Below, piece by piece: positions 1-12,246 of a stretch of DNA of 64,000 bases. The translations under genes were made by a program, and so were the position numbers. The notes below the pieces were generated by a model. The model worked only from the letters and a program-made list of their open reading frames with translations. It was not told where the DNA came from and ran no database searches. How positions within the stretch are numbered: the first letter of the stretch is position 1; each line of letters starts with the position of its first letter. This DNA is from Paramarasmius palmivorus (lineage: Eukaryota > Basidiomycota > Agaricomycetes > Agaricales > Marasmiaceae), in the NCBI GenBank assembly GCA_037176845.1, contig JAYKXP010000004.1, forward strand, positions 930,001-994,000. The letters run 5' to 3'.

Positions 1-3000
1 GAATTCGTCCATTCCCTTCTGCCTGTCGGCTCCAGCAGTATTACCGTCCTGAAAATCGACAGTGAGACCGGGTCCCTGGATCAGGAAGGTAAAGAAGATT
101 GACCAAACGAAGATATTTGATCCCCTCTCCAACCAGGAAGTCTTCAATGACATCTAGAGCAATCACAAACTATTGGTACATCAGCAAGTGGATCAAAATT
201 ATTAATTCATGAAAATCTCACTTGACTAAAGAGCAATACTCGATGACCACGGGCTTTCAGTTTGGGCAGGAGAGACCTGAGGAATCGGAGTTTGGCGCTC
301 GCGTCGATCAACTTTTCGTGGGTTTCCTGAGGAGACAGATTCCTGGGTTCAATATCTGGGTCATACAAGTAGGGATGCTGAAGACATCTATACAGCATCA
401 TAAATGTCTATGCAATGAAGTGAAGCTCAATACACTCACTTCCTCAGCTGCATAAGCATATTATTGACAGTTTTCTTTCCGCCAGAATGTTGAGCAGATG
501 CTGACGGATTAGTCAAACCGGCCAGAATCTCTACGTTCTTACCTGCGCACAGACTTTATTGGATCGATCGCGGAGACAGTAAATCTTCACTCACTGAGAA
601 TCGATCGATAGACTTGCTTTTGTAGAGGAGCCATAGATACTGGAACGATTACCTCGTTCTGCGAGAAGATCCTGGTTTGTTCTACGAAGGAAGATAATTG
701 CAAGAGGACAAACCTTGGGCGGTAGCTTAAGAACGGCGCTTTTAATCCGACGTAGGAAATATGGACGTAAGCGCTCGTGAAGTTGTTTGATCAACTCCTC
801 GGTCAATTCTTCATGCTCTTTCTCCAAAGCCTCCAGGTCGTTCCACTGCTCTGGGTCGAGGAAGTTCATAAGATTGAACAATTCACGAATATTGTTGTTG
901 AGGGGCGTCTGGAGAAGGTATTGAGCTGAGAGAAAGGTACACGCGAGGTTGGCCACGCACCCCGGTCATGATGATGCGGTGAACGACTTTTAACTCGTTC
1001 AACTTCTTGAATAGGAGGCTACTGTCAGATTTTACTACGTGCACGGGTGGTCAGGAAAACACACACAAAGTCATTAAGCTGAAACTTACATCTCTGTCCC
1101 TCGTCAATAACAAGGGTGTCCCAACGCGGTTGATTCTTGAATATTGGTGTAAATTCTGTCTTGTTTGTGATGGTGTCGTACGTCGTAATCAGGACATGGA
1201 ATTTGGTCCTCATATCTCTGCGACGACTATCGTCGTGGTATAGTTCGAAGGCTTTGATGACATCTCTTGCTTTCGCTTCTCCGTAGAAAGGGACAACGCG
1301 CAATTGGGGAGCCCAGCGCTCAAACTCTCGAACCCAATTTGTGACTGTCGAATTCGGTACGACGACTAACATTGGAGCGGCTTTATAGCTCGTAACAATT
1401 TTACCGATGAATGAAGCAATTTGAACCGTTTTTCCCTGCGCGAAAGTGGGTATTAGTCCACAAAACATTCAAGAAAAGATTACCAGTCCCATCTCATCCG
1501 CCAAGATACATGGTTGATTGTCCCACCAATTACGGCAAAGCCAGTTGAAGCCATCAACCTGAAAGATGTGTTGGACTATTGTCGATAAAGACAGACACAA
1601 TTCGCACCTGAAAGTCCATAAGCTTCAACTTCGGGTCCTGCCCGAGTGCCAAGTCTTCCGCTTTCTTTAGAGTATGATACCGATCGTAATCACCCTTCTT
1701 GCGTCGAGACGCCCCGAATTTGCTTGCATCAAAGGCAGAAGGTTTCATAATGTTCACCGACCGAGCTGCAATGAACCGTGAAAATGCTTTCTGAAAAGCA
1801 GGGTATGTTGGGTCATTTGGCCGAGGTGGCGAGTCATTAGTGGCTAGAATAGAATTAGCAAACATAACTATACACAAACAAAAAAATATGCCTCTACCTT
1901 CCTCGTACCCAAGATCCTGCCACTTGAAGTATCCCCAAATGACGCGCTCTATGTCGTCCTCATTCAACGAGCGGCCTTCTCGCGATTCGAAATCTTCAAT
2001 TGTTTCCGTGTAACCTTGAGGTTCTTCGGAATGGTCGTAGGCGGCTTCGTATACACCATGACTCTCTTCGTCTTCTGATACTTCGCTTTCAACCACTTTG
2101 TCCTTGGTGCGTCTTTTGCTTGTCTTGGTCTTTTGCCTGCTCAAAGGCCTTCGGAGCTTGACATCCAGAACCCGATCAATGGTTTGCCATTCGAGTGGAA
2201 TCTTCGTTTCGGCGTCAGGCATTGGTGCTTGCGGAAATCTCGGAGTTTTGGAACTCGGATGAACAGATGATTCGCGGGAGCTGGCGACAGGGTTCAATCC
2301 ATCGTTTGTGTCTTCGGTACCGTCCCTGCCAGACTCTCGAGGTTCCGACAACAATTTGACCTTTGGTCCCTCTAGAATGAAGTTACGGAGCTTTTGAGCA
2401 TTGGTGGTTAAGAGCCACATATGAGGCACCCATTGCGTCCTTCGATAGCCTCGTTCTTGCCATTTTACCAGGTACTGCCTTGGGAGGGGGGCTTTATAGT
2501 TTACAGGCTCGGTGTCCGAACGTGCAGGCTCCACAGCATTTGGAGGATATGGTCGCCATGCCAGAATCTTGTCCAGTTTCCACTGGTATGACACGCAGTC
2601 AGAGCATAGCCAATTGTAGTGATGCGACCGCGCGAGTTCAGTCAAGTCTTCATCTGGATCCTGATCCTTGGCGAGGTGCTCATAGTGAGCCAATCTTTTG
2701 CAGGTCAAGCAGCGGAACAAGAGCTGGTTAGAATCGGATGACTCAGGCTGGGCTGTGCGATCGGTCATGGTGACGTCGCTGGTTTGATCAATGGTCATAT
2801 TGGAAGGTTGGGTCGAAGACGGATTCGGTTCCAAAACAGTTTCCATGCATCCCATGCAGAAACCGCCCTTCATACAAGAACCTGTAAATGTGGTTGGTAC
2901 GTTATAGCCGCGGTTCTCAAAGGGAAACGAACCGCAGATGAAGTCGGTGGTTTGGTTGACCTCCAGACTTGATCGTTTTGAGGGACCTGTTCGGTCCATG

Positions 3001-4329
3001 TCAACATCAACACTACCTTCTTGTGCTTTAAGCCACTGTTCCCGGTCCCGTTGTCGAGCAGCCTTCAAGATCTCTTCTCGTTGTGTCCCTGCAAGGCAAC
3101 CCCAATGTGCTGACACGGGACATTTGAGACTGTATGGATAGACATTGAGTGCATCACAAGATAAAGACTTCAAGATGCTCACCAGCGCACCCATCCACCC
3201 TTCGACAAAACCCTTTCTTCTTCATCACTTTCGTCTTCTTCATCGGGGTCCCTTCTGCGAGATTTCGCCTTTCCCTTCCTCTTCAACGAAGCCAATAACT
3301 TCGTCGTAGGAGGCTCAAGACATTTCTCACAGATGTGCCGGTGAGCCATGAGAGGATCCACATTGGTTTCATCAACCTCCTCCATTGACCGGAATTGACC
3401 GTAAGCAGCACGAGCAGCTCTGTACACCCGCTTCTTGGATTTGGCTTTTGATTGGTGGCGGCCTGCAGAGGCATAGCCATCACTGTCATCCACATTGGAT
3501 TCGCCCTCGTAATCGTCGTCGTCCAGAGACAATTTTAGCGGTTTTCTGCTCCGACCTGAACGTCGCAAGGAGGTTCCAGCTACAGGTTCTTCAGCCCCGT
3601 CGTCCTCGACTGGAAACACCTTTCGTCTTCGTAGTTTCCTCGGGCTGAGAAGTTGGGCTTTCGTATGTGTCCGAGTACTTCTACGTGGTGGCCCCTCACT
3701 TTCCGCTTCTGTGTAAGGGTCTTCATCAAGTGCCTCGTCATCGTCTGAATCTGGTACAGGGTCGACATCGTCCTGATGCCGACTACTTGAAGCAGAAGAT
3801 ATGCTGAGCCTTGTGACACGTCTCTTCTTCATGTCTAACTTGACTGTCATACTGATTCGATGTTCTGGGTGGACTTCTGAGTTGTTACTGGGATCGAACG
3901 GAGCCAGCAACCCTGCGGCTTTCTTCTCTTCTACAGGGCTATGAGCGCTTCTGTCACAGGATAAAGGTAATCGACACGCACCGTATATGTCTATCAAGTC
4001 TTTGTGGGTAGATAAGAAGTCTTTGGCCATGAACTATTATTGCTCGCGTTAGTTATCGCTGCTACGCGTACATGACAACACGCGCTACTCACCCCACGAA
4101 TGATTCCGCCTTTATAACGCGCAAAGTACCACACCCTTTGCTTTGAGTCCACAATTTCACCAACTACTTCATCCACTTTCACGTCTGTAAAACCGCCTTC
4201 TGGGAGCTCTTTATATTGCGATTTCTGCGACGGAGAAAGATGCGGAGGAATGATGTAGACATTTGAACGCGATTTGGTGTGCTTTTCAGTGTGATTTTCA
4301 GGAGCGGGAGAGGAGGATAGGGCAGCCAT
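1..4329 (-). CDS. mit1: Mit1/CHD-type SNF2 chromatin remodelling ATPase, N-terminal part (3' end outside window)
   Basis: Predicted nuclear ATP-dependent nucleosome remodeller. From the start at 4329 the order is: a short conserved N-terminal block (VYIIPPHLSPSQ, then WYFARYKGG), a basic/acidic linker, a Cys-rich PHD-like finger (about 3400-2560), chromodomain-like stretches (YLVKWQERGYRRTQWVP at about 2450; VIWGYFKWQDLGYEEG at about 1930), then the SNF2 ATPase. ATPase motifs seen after splicing are LADEMGLGKT (about 1450-1510), LVIDEGQRLK (about 1040-1110), MTGTPLNNN (about 905-970) and RPYFLRRIK. The helicase C part reads VLLFSQ, then YLRL joined across an intron to DGNTAG, before the window ends. 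Walker B is DEGQ rather than the common DEAH. Chromodomain plus PHD-like finger plus SNF2 fits fission yeast Mit1 of the SHREC silencing complex; Mi-2/CHD3-4 is the broader alternative. Introns are about 50-60 nt. The C-terminal third is missing. Confidence 0.85.
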
Positions 4330-4572
4330 TGGCTGGCCAGAGAGAAATAAAGGCGGACGCGTTTGTTGAGGTAAGATGTTGGGGAAAGAAAAAGGGCGGA
4401 GCCAGACAAGAAATCAAGTGAGCACGTGAACTAGGAATCCCGCCAAATCCTGGTCAAAAAACCAGTGACAAAGTAAACTGATATTCAGAAACTCTAGCAC
4501 TACGTATACACTGAGGCGCCATCCAAGGTATAGCTCAGTATCATTGAGTACTGTTCCACGTATATAAGCAGC

Positions 4573-6947
4573 TCATCCTTTCTTCGCCTTTCTAATTTTT
4601 TTCTCAAATTCACTCATACCTCCTTTCACTTCCGACACCTCTCCCTTCGCAACCATATACACTTTGCGTGTTCTGTTTCTGGCTGCGAGGTCTCCGGTCT
4701 CGCCATCCTCTTCATCATCTTCATCATCCCCATCGTTTTGACCTTCGACCACGGTCTTGATAAACCATCGATCGTGACTCACAACCACCACAGCCCCTTC
4801 AAAATCCTTCAACTCGTCGGCAAGCGCTACAACACTATCAGCATCGAGATGGGTTGTCACTTCGTCAAGAACAAGTAGATGTGGTGGTGTGGGATAGAGC
4901 ATCTGTACCAGGGCGACGCGAACCTTTTGTCCCCCAGAGAGCTTCTCTATTGGTATGTCAGACACCGTCTGTCCGGTAAGACCCATAGACGAAAGTGCTG
5001 CACGGGCCTCCTGCTCTGTGCTGATCTCATCAAGTTCCAATACAACCTTAAGAGCTGTCTGTGTCTGTGGTAGACGTTCGACCGCCGCTTGTGAGAAGTA
5101 TCCTATGCGAGCTTTCGGATGATGTGACTGAGCACCAGTTATGATTTTCCCATTGGGATGTGATTGATTGACCAGACATGAAACCAGTGTCGATTTACCT
5201 GAATGATCGCCACTGTTCGTAAATAGGTTTATCTGGACTTGATATCGTTCTCACCTGCTCCATTCAAGCCGACTAAACCGATACGATCGCCTAGGTGTAC
5301 ATTGAGGCTGGCATTCTTGAGCGCAAGCTTGGTAGTCCCCTTGTACTGAAATGTCAGCTTCTCAACTGAAGCCAGTGCACCTGGGAATCTGAGATTTGGT
5401 GGAGACGAAGGTACGCGCATTTTCACAGCAGCTTCATCCTGCGGAATGTCGATAGCATCCCTATTTGTAAGATGCCACCCAGCAAGATCCCTATTGAGCT
5501 TGAACCGGCCACCCCGGAGACCAACTTCGTAGCCCATTCTTTCATCCAACTTTCTCTGCCTCGAAACAGCTTGCTTGAGCTTCTTGTCGTCGCCTGTGCG
5601 GTTAGCAGCTCGTATGTTTCCAGCAATAGTCTCCTCCATATGCGCCTTTTGTCTCTCCTGAGCTTCTTGCATACGAGTAAGCCTCCTCTGTTGTTCTTTA
5701 CGAGTCTTTTCGTATGCTGTGAGATTCCCAGGGTAACGCTCGAGCTTTGCGTCGCGCAAGACGATGACTTCCTCCCCAACATTATCGGCGAAAGTGCGAT
5801 CGTGAGACACTAACAGAATTGTAGTGTCGGCCATTGTTCGTAGATGGGATTCGAGCCACAGAAGAGATGGCATGTCGAGGAAATTTGTAGGCTCGTCGAG
5901 TAGAAGTAAATCGCAAGGCTGGAATAGGAGGGAGGCAAGCATCGTACGCATCAACCAACCGCCAGAAAGGGCAGATAAAGGCTGTCCTATGGTTGTTGTG
6001 GTAAATCCAAGCCCCCGAAGGATCTGCTCTGCCCGAGCTTCGGCTGTTGAGGCTGCCATCTATAGGATGGTTTGAGAGGTCTCGATTAGGAATAGACACA
6101 TTATAAACATACGGCTTCTAGGGCATTCTCCAAGTCCATAATCATTGAAATGGCTTCGTTGGTTTCTTCGTTCACTGTACTCATGTCGATAGCGGACAAT
6201 CTGAGTAGGGTGAGCCTGGTTTGTTCGGCGTGGTTTGTAAGAGTACCAACCTTTCCGCCTCCGAAGCGACCTCCAGCTCCAATGTCTTGAGCTCCTTCCT
6301 GGCCTTGATACCTCTTGCACCACTTCTCAACTCTGCGCTCCTCCTCGCTTCCTCCAATTTCTGCAAGCGGTCCTCGTGTTTGATCATCCTCAGGACCTTG
6401 ACCACGGCTGTTGAGTCATTGGGGTCATTTAATGCTTGTTGCAGGACTAAAAGTATCACATTGGACATGCATCCAACAGGAACATAATGATATCTGCATA
6501 CCTTCGCGTCTCTGTAATGCTCTGGTACGTTCACGATCGCTCTTGACCACAAACCGCAACGTGTTTTCCCCCTTCTCAATTTCTCCTTCAAAAGAATCAT
6601 AGCTTTGCCTGAGTAGAAGAACTTTGATGGATTTTGGGATTCCGGGAATGAGTCTGTAGGATGCTTGTGACTATGTGGGTAAAACGGTATTGTATAATGA
6701 TGTACCTTGAAGCAATGGCACTAAGCAACGTAGTTTTTCCAGTGCCGTTGCGCCCTACGAGAACATAATGAACACCAGGAGTAAGCTTGAGGTGTGCGTC
6801 TCCGAGGATGTCTCGTTTTCCGATGGATACATTGACGCCGTGGAGGTCAATGTCCTTTGAAGATGTATCCTCGTCGAGATCGAAGCGAGTCTGTCGGGAG
6901 GTGGCCTGGATGCCAGCTGTAGCTTGAGAAGATTTTGCGCGAGGCAT
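4573..6947 (-). CDS. ABCF-family twin-cassette ATPase (no membrane domain)
   Basis: Soluble ATP-binding-cassette protein of the ABCF type (Gcn20/Arb1/EF-3 relatives), normally ribosome-associated; the exact subfamily is not resolved. Cassette 1 has Walker [10 protein letters not shown] (about 6720-6760), signature LSGGW and Walker [13 protein letters not shown] (about 5890), followed by VSHDRTF. A charged linker helix rich in Q/R/K (about 5560-5720) is the typical ABCF linker. Cassette 2 has Walker A GLNGAGKST, split by an intron at 5199-5254, signature LSGGQKVRV, and Walker [12 protein letters not shown], so the usual DEPTNHLD is altered to DEVTTHLD. The protein ends with a lysine-rich tail (KKIRKAKKG). 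No transmembrane segment is visible. It starts at MPRAKSSQ (6947) and lies in tandem upstream of the remodeller gene with 243 bp between them. Confidence 0.9.
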
Positions 6948-7397
6948 GAGAGCTGTTGATATCCGAGAATTGGTACTGGTATGTTAATCCATGGCTGAGC
7001 TGGATATAAGTAACTTGTCCGGAACCGGTGCTGTCAAACCTTTCTGACTTGACCACATACTTCACTTCATCCACCTCAAGTGTGTCCGGTTCGCATGGAA
7101 AGTTAGAACTTGGATCAAGTCATTTTGGCGGATCGGAGCCGTGGTGTCAAGGATTCACGGCGTTGATGGTGGTGATAAGGCAGTGGTCTCGGAGACCCGC
7201 GCGCAATGTTGTTCGCTCCCGACGCCGATAATCACTTGGACGACGTCCATATTGCTTCTTGGTCGCCTCCAAATTACAATACGTGCAAGCCCCACCTAAA
7301 GTGTCTCTCTAATACATGCATCGCTCAGGTGACAATAAATTCCTTTCCAACGCTGTCGAATTCGTTTTCTTTATCCCTCACAACTTTACACAGAGGA
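6948..7397. other. intergenic region, ABCF promoter side
   Basis: About 450 bp between the ABCF start and the EFM7 stop, both genes on minus. It must hold the ABCF promoter. I see no TATA-like box I would trust, no RNA gene and no supported ORF; the open frame on plus at about 7206 overlaps the last EFM7 exon and has no recognisable protein features. Confidence 0.5.
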
Positions 7398-8275
7398 CTA
7401 CGACCTCGTCAAGCTCCATCCCCATACTGTCGCCCTAACCTCTTCTTCGCCAGAATCCTCTGGGAACATCGGCTGGCGGGAAATTTAAGCCTACCATCAC
7501 AACCTCAAGATGTAACTCCAGGCTCACCGGAAATTTCCTCTTGACGACTTGCTCACAGTTCCAACCCCGCTCACGAGCAAGTCTGAAGAATTCCATGTCC
7601 CTATGGGCAAGGTGGGGTCGATGATGACTGTAGAACACGAGAACTTGCGTTGGTGATGTCGGAGACAGACACTGTTCGCATGTCCGCAGGAGAGCTTCAT
7701 GCTGGGAGTGATTGAATATGAGGTCGGAGAGGATGATTATGTCAAACTTCTCCGTAGATTGAAACGGTGTCCCCCAGATGAACCCCTTCAAAACCATGGC
7801 CTGAGAAACATGTGGACGTGCATCGAAAAATTTCAATTCACCTCGACTACCACTCGATTTTGCAGCTCTTCAGGTACGTTCTGGTCAACATTGTATTGGA
7901 TGTTTTCGATTAAAGGTTTGTCCGGATAGTCCGTAATGAAAACCTTTTCAGCACCGTTCAGAGCAGCGATGATCGAGGGCAAGGCGCCGCCTGCGCCAAG
8001 TTCTAGCACACGTTTTCCTTTGACATCCAAACGAAAACTCGATTCTTCTCCAGAGAAACAATCAGCAAGGGCTATAGATGCGTTCCATCTAGTAACGTAT
8101 TAGTTCTACCAGGAAATATATCCAAAATCTAAACTTACAAGTAATGACCCCACAGAACATGCGATCCAACAAGTCGTATTTTGTGTTCCTTGTATGACAC
8201 GACTGTCGGCGGAGGCGTCTCTGGGCGTGGAGGTTCGGGGAAAATATCATCTAATCCAAGTCCATCGTCGTTCAT
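7398..8275 (-). CDS. EFM7: EFM7/NNT1-like protein N-terminal and lysine methyltransferase
   Basis: SAM-dependent class I methyltransferase of the family that modifies the N-terminus and nearby lysine of eEF1A in yeast; probably cytosolic. It starts MNDDGLGLDDIFPEPP (8275), a conserved N-terminus with a PEPP..P block, followed by HKIRLVGSHVLWGHYLW, spliced across an intron at about 8092-8150. SAM-binding motif I is VLELGAGGALPS (about 7975-8010); the acidic loop ITDYPD and the post-motif ILSDLIFNHSQH (about 7690-7740) follow. The true last exon is short: splicing out the segment after KFP at about 7530 gives PMFPEDSGEEEVRATVWGW and then SLTRS, with the stop at 7398-7400. That matches the acidic, W-containing end of the family and replaces the read-through end. 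It is divergent from the FGH gene, 111 bp between starts. Confidence 0.9.
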
Positions 8276-8386
8276 TGCGGAAAGAAGAAATTTCGGTAGA
8301 TAGGCAATCTGGCATAATCTCGTGACGTCAGATTCAGAATCTCAGGGCGCCAAGTTATCGATAATTCAACTCTCACTTGAACGACG
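8276..8386. promoter_or_regulatory. bidirectional promoter, EFM7 / S-formylglutathione hydrolase
   Basis: Only 111 bp separate the two divergent start codons, so both promoters and both 5' UTRs lie here. No TATA box is apparent. A CRE-like GTGACGTCA sits at about 8321-8329; its role is not shown. Confidence 0.4.
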
Positions 8387-9508
8387 ATGTCTGCCCCTCT
8401 TGAGAAATTGTCCTCGAGCAAAACTTTTGAAGGAGAGTTGGCCAAGTACAAATTTAAAGTACGTTTCCAGAAACGGGTATGTAGAAATGCTAACAGAATA
8501 CAGTCAGCCGCTCTGGGTGGGCTATCGGCCAATTTCAACCTCTTTTTGCCGCCCAACGCATCATCAACGAATAAAGTTCCTGTTCTGGTTTACCTCGCTG
8601 GTCTGACCTGCACTGAGGATAATGGGTAGGCTCATTTAAGTCCTAATAACGCTTACATGGGTTAACTTTTTTTGCGTAGAGCACAGAAAGGCGCATTCCT
8701 CGGCCCGGCATCCGCTCAAGGGATTGCCATCCTTTTCCCAGACACCTCTCCAAGAGGAGCCAACATCTCCGGTGAAGATGATGATTGGGACTTTGGTACT
8801 GGCGCTGGCTTTTACCTGAACGCGACCAACCCAAAGTTCAGCAACCATTACAACATGTATACTCATGTGACGCTCGAACTGCCCCAAGTCCTCGAAGCAG
8901 GTGGATTGCCTATCGTGAGGCCCCTCCCGGCTTCCGGCTCCCACACCTTTTGCTGACGAATTGACACTTCCAGGATTGGTCTCGTCAATCCATCTTTGGC
9001 CATTCCATGGGCGGTCATGGGGCCCTGACTCTCTATCTGTCCTCGCTCACAGGCCCAGACGGAACGCGGAGACATCAATACCGCTCTTGTTCAGCCTTCT
9101 CACCCATATCCAACCCGTCTCAATGTCCTTGGGGCCAAAAGGCATTCAATGGATATCTCCAAAATGGTATCGAAGAAGGAAAAGAAAAATATGACGCAAC
9201 CGAGTTGATTCGCAAATCTGGTGGCAAGGAAAGAGTCCATATCTTGGTGGACTATGGTACTGGAGACAACTTCTACAAGCAAGGTCAACTATTGCCGGAA
9301 AACTTCTTGAAAGCCGCGCGCGATGCAGGGTATGATGAAGTGCAGGTTCGCGTCAGGAGTCAAGAAGGCTATGACCACAGCTATTACTTTGTAAGATATT
9401 CAACCTTTCGTATTTCTTCACATTTTCTGTTTCTAACGCAGTCGCCATCAGATCTCTACGTTCGCAAGTGACCACGTTCACTTCCACGCCAATTTCCTCA
9501 AGGCGTGA
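8387..9508 (+). CDS. fghA: S-formylglutathione hydrolase (esterase D family)
   Basis: Cytosolic serine hydrolase that cleaves S-formylglutathione to glutathione and formate, the second step of glutathione-dependent formaldehyde detoxification. Exon 1 gives MSAPLEKLSSSKTFEGEL. Later exons give VLVYLAGLTCTEDNG (oxyanion region), FPDTSPRGA with DDDWDFGTGAGFY, and the nucleophile elbow FGHSMGGHGA (about 8996-9024), reached by splicing from GLPI to DWSRQ. The stretch SAFSPISNPSQCPWGQKAF is the family's conserved block. The acid is in LVDYGTGDNF and the catalytic His in GYDHSYYF. The final exon after the intron ending at about 9450 reads ISTFASDHVHFHANFLKA then stop at 9506-9508. About 285 residues, the usual family size. 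Confidence 0.95.
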
Positions 9509-9774
9509 AATAGCAGCGCAAGTGTCTGAGCAGTGACGGAAAGTGTATACTACTGAGATGAATTTGAAGTTTGTAACAAAAATAATTCCACCCGACCTAG
9601 GCCGTGCTTTGAGATTGTATGTAGCCACTGAGGAGTACGCTCTCTGAACGTACGAAGCTGGAAGTACCAAGCAGGGAAACTTCGCTCGAATGCCGGCCGG
9701 CAATTGCCTGGAAAAATTATCTGAGTAATCCTTGCTTTCTCATCTACTCCATCTTCACCACTAAACTCGGAATC

Positions 9775-12049
9775 ATGGCAAGCATCATTCTACTTGGGTC
9801 GACTTATTGGGAACTAAAAACCAGCTAATACTTCAGGCACCCAAAGGCAGAGATCCCAATCCGAGTGGACTCGGACGAGCAATCATCAACAGGAAAGTCA
9901 AGGATGCGAGGAAATGGCAGGAGAGTGGAATGGTACGTCCTTTTCGTCTTTTTCCGCTATGCGAAATATAATATGAGCTGCACAGTACACTACAGATCTA
10001 GACTCGTCATCAAAACTCAAGTCAGTCACACAAGAGCGAGATCTGGACGAGTTTTTGAATACGGCACAGCTAGCTGAGATGGATTTCACTGCAGGTGCGT
10101 CGTGGATATGCTTTCACACAGTCAGATTATCTGACTTGAAGAACCCCAGAACGTCGCAATGTAAAAGTGATTTCTCAATCAACGACATCCCCACATAATC
10201 CCTACTTGCTTACAGAGCAAGAAGAGAAGAAAACTTTGCAAAAGCACGCGGAAAACAAGTCGCGATTACGAGTTCCCAGAAGACCCGCATGGACGAGACA
10301 AATGACAACGGCAGAATTAGAGAGGCAGGAGAAGGCAGCGTTTTTAGAATGGAGAAGAGGACTGGCAGTGTACGTCCAATATTTTGCCCACAAAGATGTC
10401 CACTACTCAACTTAGGGATGCAATAGGCTTCAAGAGGATGAGAAGTTCCTCCTTACACCATTTGAACGTAACATCGAAGTATGGAAGCAACTCTGGCGTG
10501 TAATCGAGCGATCCCATCTGGTGGTGCAGATTGTTGACGCCAGGAACCCACTTCGATTTCGTTGTGAAGACCTAGAAGACTACGTTCGTGACGTTGAAGG
10601 ACCAGAGGGAGAGAAGGGATTAGGAAAGAAAGGGATTAGGAAGACTCTGTTGCTAATAAATAAGGCGGACCTGTTAACGAGTCAACAGAGATTGCAATGG
10701 GCAGAGTTCTTCGAGAAGCAAGGGGTCGAGCACGCTTTCTTCTCAGCAGCAAATGCCGCTGCATTACAGCAAGCGAGAAGGGATGCGCTCGCAGCGGAAC
10801 AGAAGGAGCATGCTGGGACAACGTCTGACGACGACGACGAAGAGGCCGAAGCCGAAGAAGAAGGGGAGGACGGTGATTCAGATCCCGAGTCGGATGATTC
10901 AAATGCATTTTATTCTGCCAACGAAGCCAGTGACGACAGCGACGAGGCCTCCCAGGATCCTCGAACCAGAGTCTTGTCGGTTCTGGAGCTGGAAGAATTA
11001 TTCACAAGATCAGCGCCGGATTTGTCTGGTGAGCATCATGCTTTGTGGCTCGCATTCTCATTGATTACTTACCACGCAAATTAGCTTTCGCTGACGCGAG
11101 TGGAAACTTGCCCACCAAAACTGTTGTTGGCCTTGTCGGTTATCCTAATGTCGGTAAATCGAGCACCATCAACGCTCTACTTGGCGAAAAGAAAGTCAGC
11201 GTTTCTTCGACGCCCGGAAAAACGAAGCACTTCCAGACAATTCATCTATCTGACTCGACTATCCTCTGCGATTGCCCTGGTCTTGTCTTTCCTCAATTCG
11301 CCACCACTAAAGCAGGGTTGGTGTGTGATGGAGTGTTGCCCATTGATCAGATGAAGGAGTACACTGGTCCAGTGAGCCTAGTAGTGAAGAGGATACCGAA
11401 GGAAGTCTTGGAGGCGACCTATGGTTTGACTATCTCCGTGAAAAGTATTGAGGATGGGGGAGATGGGAAGACCATAACAGCCGAAGGATTGTTGGTTGCA
11501 TATGCGATAGCTCGTGGTTATATGAGATCGGGCCAGGGAACACCAGACGAAGCAAGAGCGGCGCGGTACATATTGAAGGACTACGTCAACGCCAAATTAC
11601 TGTTTTGCCATCCACCGCCTGGAGTCGATCCGGCGGTATTCAACGAGCGAACGCATGAGCTCTCTCTTCGCAGATATGCGAACAAGAAACACGCTCCTGT
11701 AACGCGGGTCGGAAAGGATTCAGACACTTACGTTCCCCCGGCGCAGGAACAGGCACCAAGCATACTACCAGCAAAGGGGCAAGGCGCCAAGTCTCGTGCT
11801 CTGGACCAGGAGTTCTTCGAGGATCGAGGATCGTTTGGTGTGTATGCCAAAGGCATTCATGGTGCGAAAGGTCCCTTTGCCAGAGCCCAGGTATTACCGC
11901 ACCAGAATGCAGTCACAAATGACGGTGCGGTAATTGCTCCTAAGTATGGCAGGCTAGCAGCTGTTTTGGCGTCGCAGGGGATAGATGGAGGGAAAAAGCA
12001 CAAGAAACCTAAAAGAGTGAAGCAGCGGAGTGGGAAGGGTTATGATTGA
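9775..12049 (+). CDS. LSG1: Lsg1-type large-subunit GTPase (circularly permuted)
   Basis: Cytoplasmic GTPase that acts late in 60S ribosome maturation, where it helps release the export adaptor Nmd3. The G motifs are permuted as in the YlqF/YawG family: G4 LLINKADLL (about 10650-10675) precedes G1 GYPNVGKSS (about 11140-11165) and G3 DCPGLVFP (about 11270). The N-terminus after splicing reads PKGRDPNPSGLGRAIINRK, then TTDLDSSSKL, SVTQERDLDEFLNTAQLA and DFTA, all hallmarks of Lsg1. An acidic insert rich in D/E lies at about 10820-10960. The C-terminus is basic (HKKPKRVKQRSGKGYD). Five introns are needed; the first appears to follow the start codon directly and to use a GC donor (9778-9836), because only that keeps the frame into APKGRDPN. 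Confidence 0.93.
9778..9836 (+). other. candidate GC-AG intron directly after the LSG1 start codon
   Basis: The sequence ATG|GCAAGCAT...ACTTCAG|GCACCC gives a 59-nt intron, normal for this genome, with donor GCAAG instead of GTAAG. The exon before it is only the ATG. The sole nearby GT (in GGGTCGAC) leaves the wrong phase for APKGRDPN. A second acceptor (CCAG, ending at 9824) would also keep the frame and add four residues. Confidence 0.55.
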
Positions 12050-12146
12050 AGTGGGCGTAGGTAATGAATGTAGTAACTCCTATACTAGAAGCCAAGCAAT
12101 GTATTTGCAGGCCTCGATCCCAGAGGTGCAGCTTTGCCCCTGGATC

Positions 12147-12152
12147 ACGCGT
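12147..12152. promoter_or_regulatory. MCB-like ACGCGT site upstream of the FHA kinase gene
   Basis: A perfect ACGCGT lies about 95 bp before the kinase start codon, in the 197-bp gap after LSG1. In yeasts this hexamer binds MBF and drives G1/S genes. A six-base palindrome is expected about 15 times per 64 kb, so the site alone is weak evidence. Confidence 0.3.
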
Positions 12153-12246
12153 CATAACTGGTCGGTCACAAAATCACCTTCCGTGTGACTGACGCGCGTT
12201 CTTCTTTTTCATCCACCATCTCAGTGTCCTTACTTCTAATCCCATA

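Noticed and set aside
7206..7544. 112-codon open frame on plus between ABCF and EFM7
   Set aside because: It is antisense to the last EFM7 exon, has no recognisable protein features and no start context; it is a chance frame.
9691..9702. 12-bp palindrome TGCCGGCCGGCA before LSG1, and TCCGGCCGGA at 19265
   Set aside because: The shared CCGGCCGG core is expected about once per 64 kb, and the sites are in unrelated contexts; not enough for a regulatory call.
12113..12146. imperfect inverted repeat around GATCCCAGAGG / CCCCTGGATC downstream of LSG1
   Set aside because: The stems do not pair well beyond GATCC, and fungal genes do not end at intrinsic terminators.
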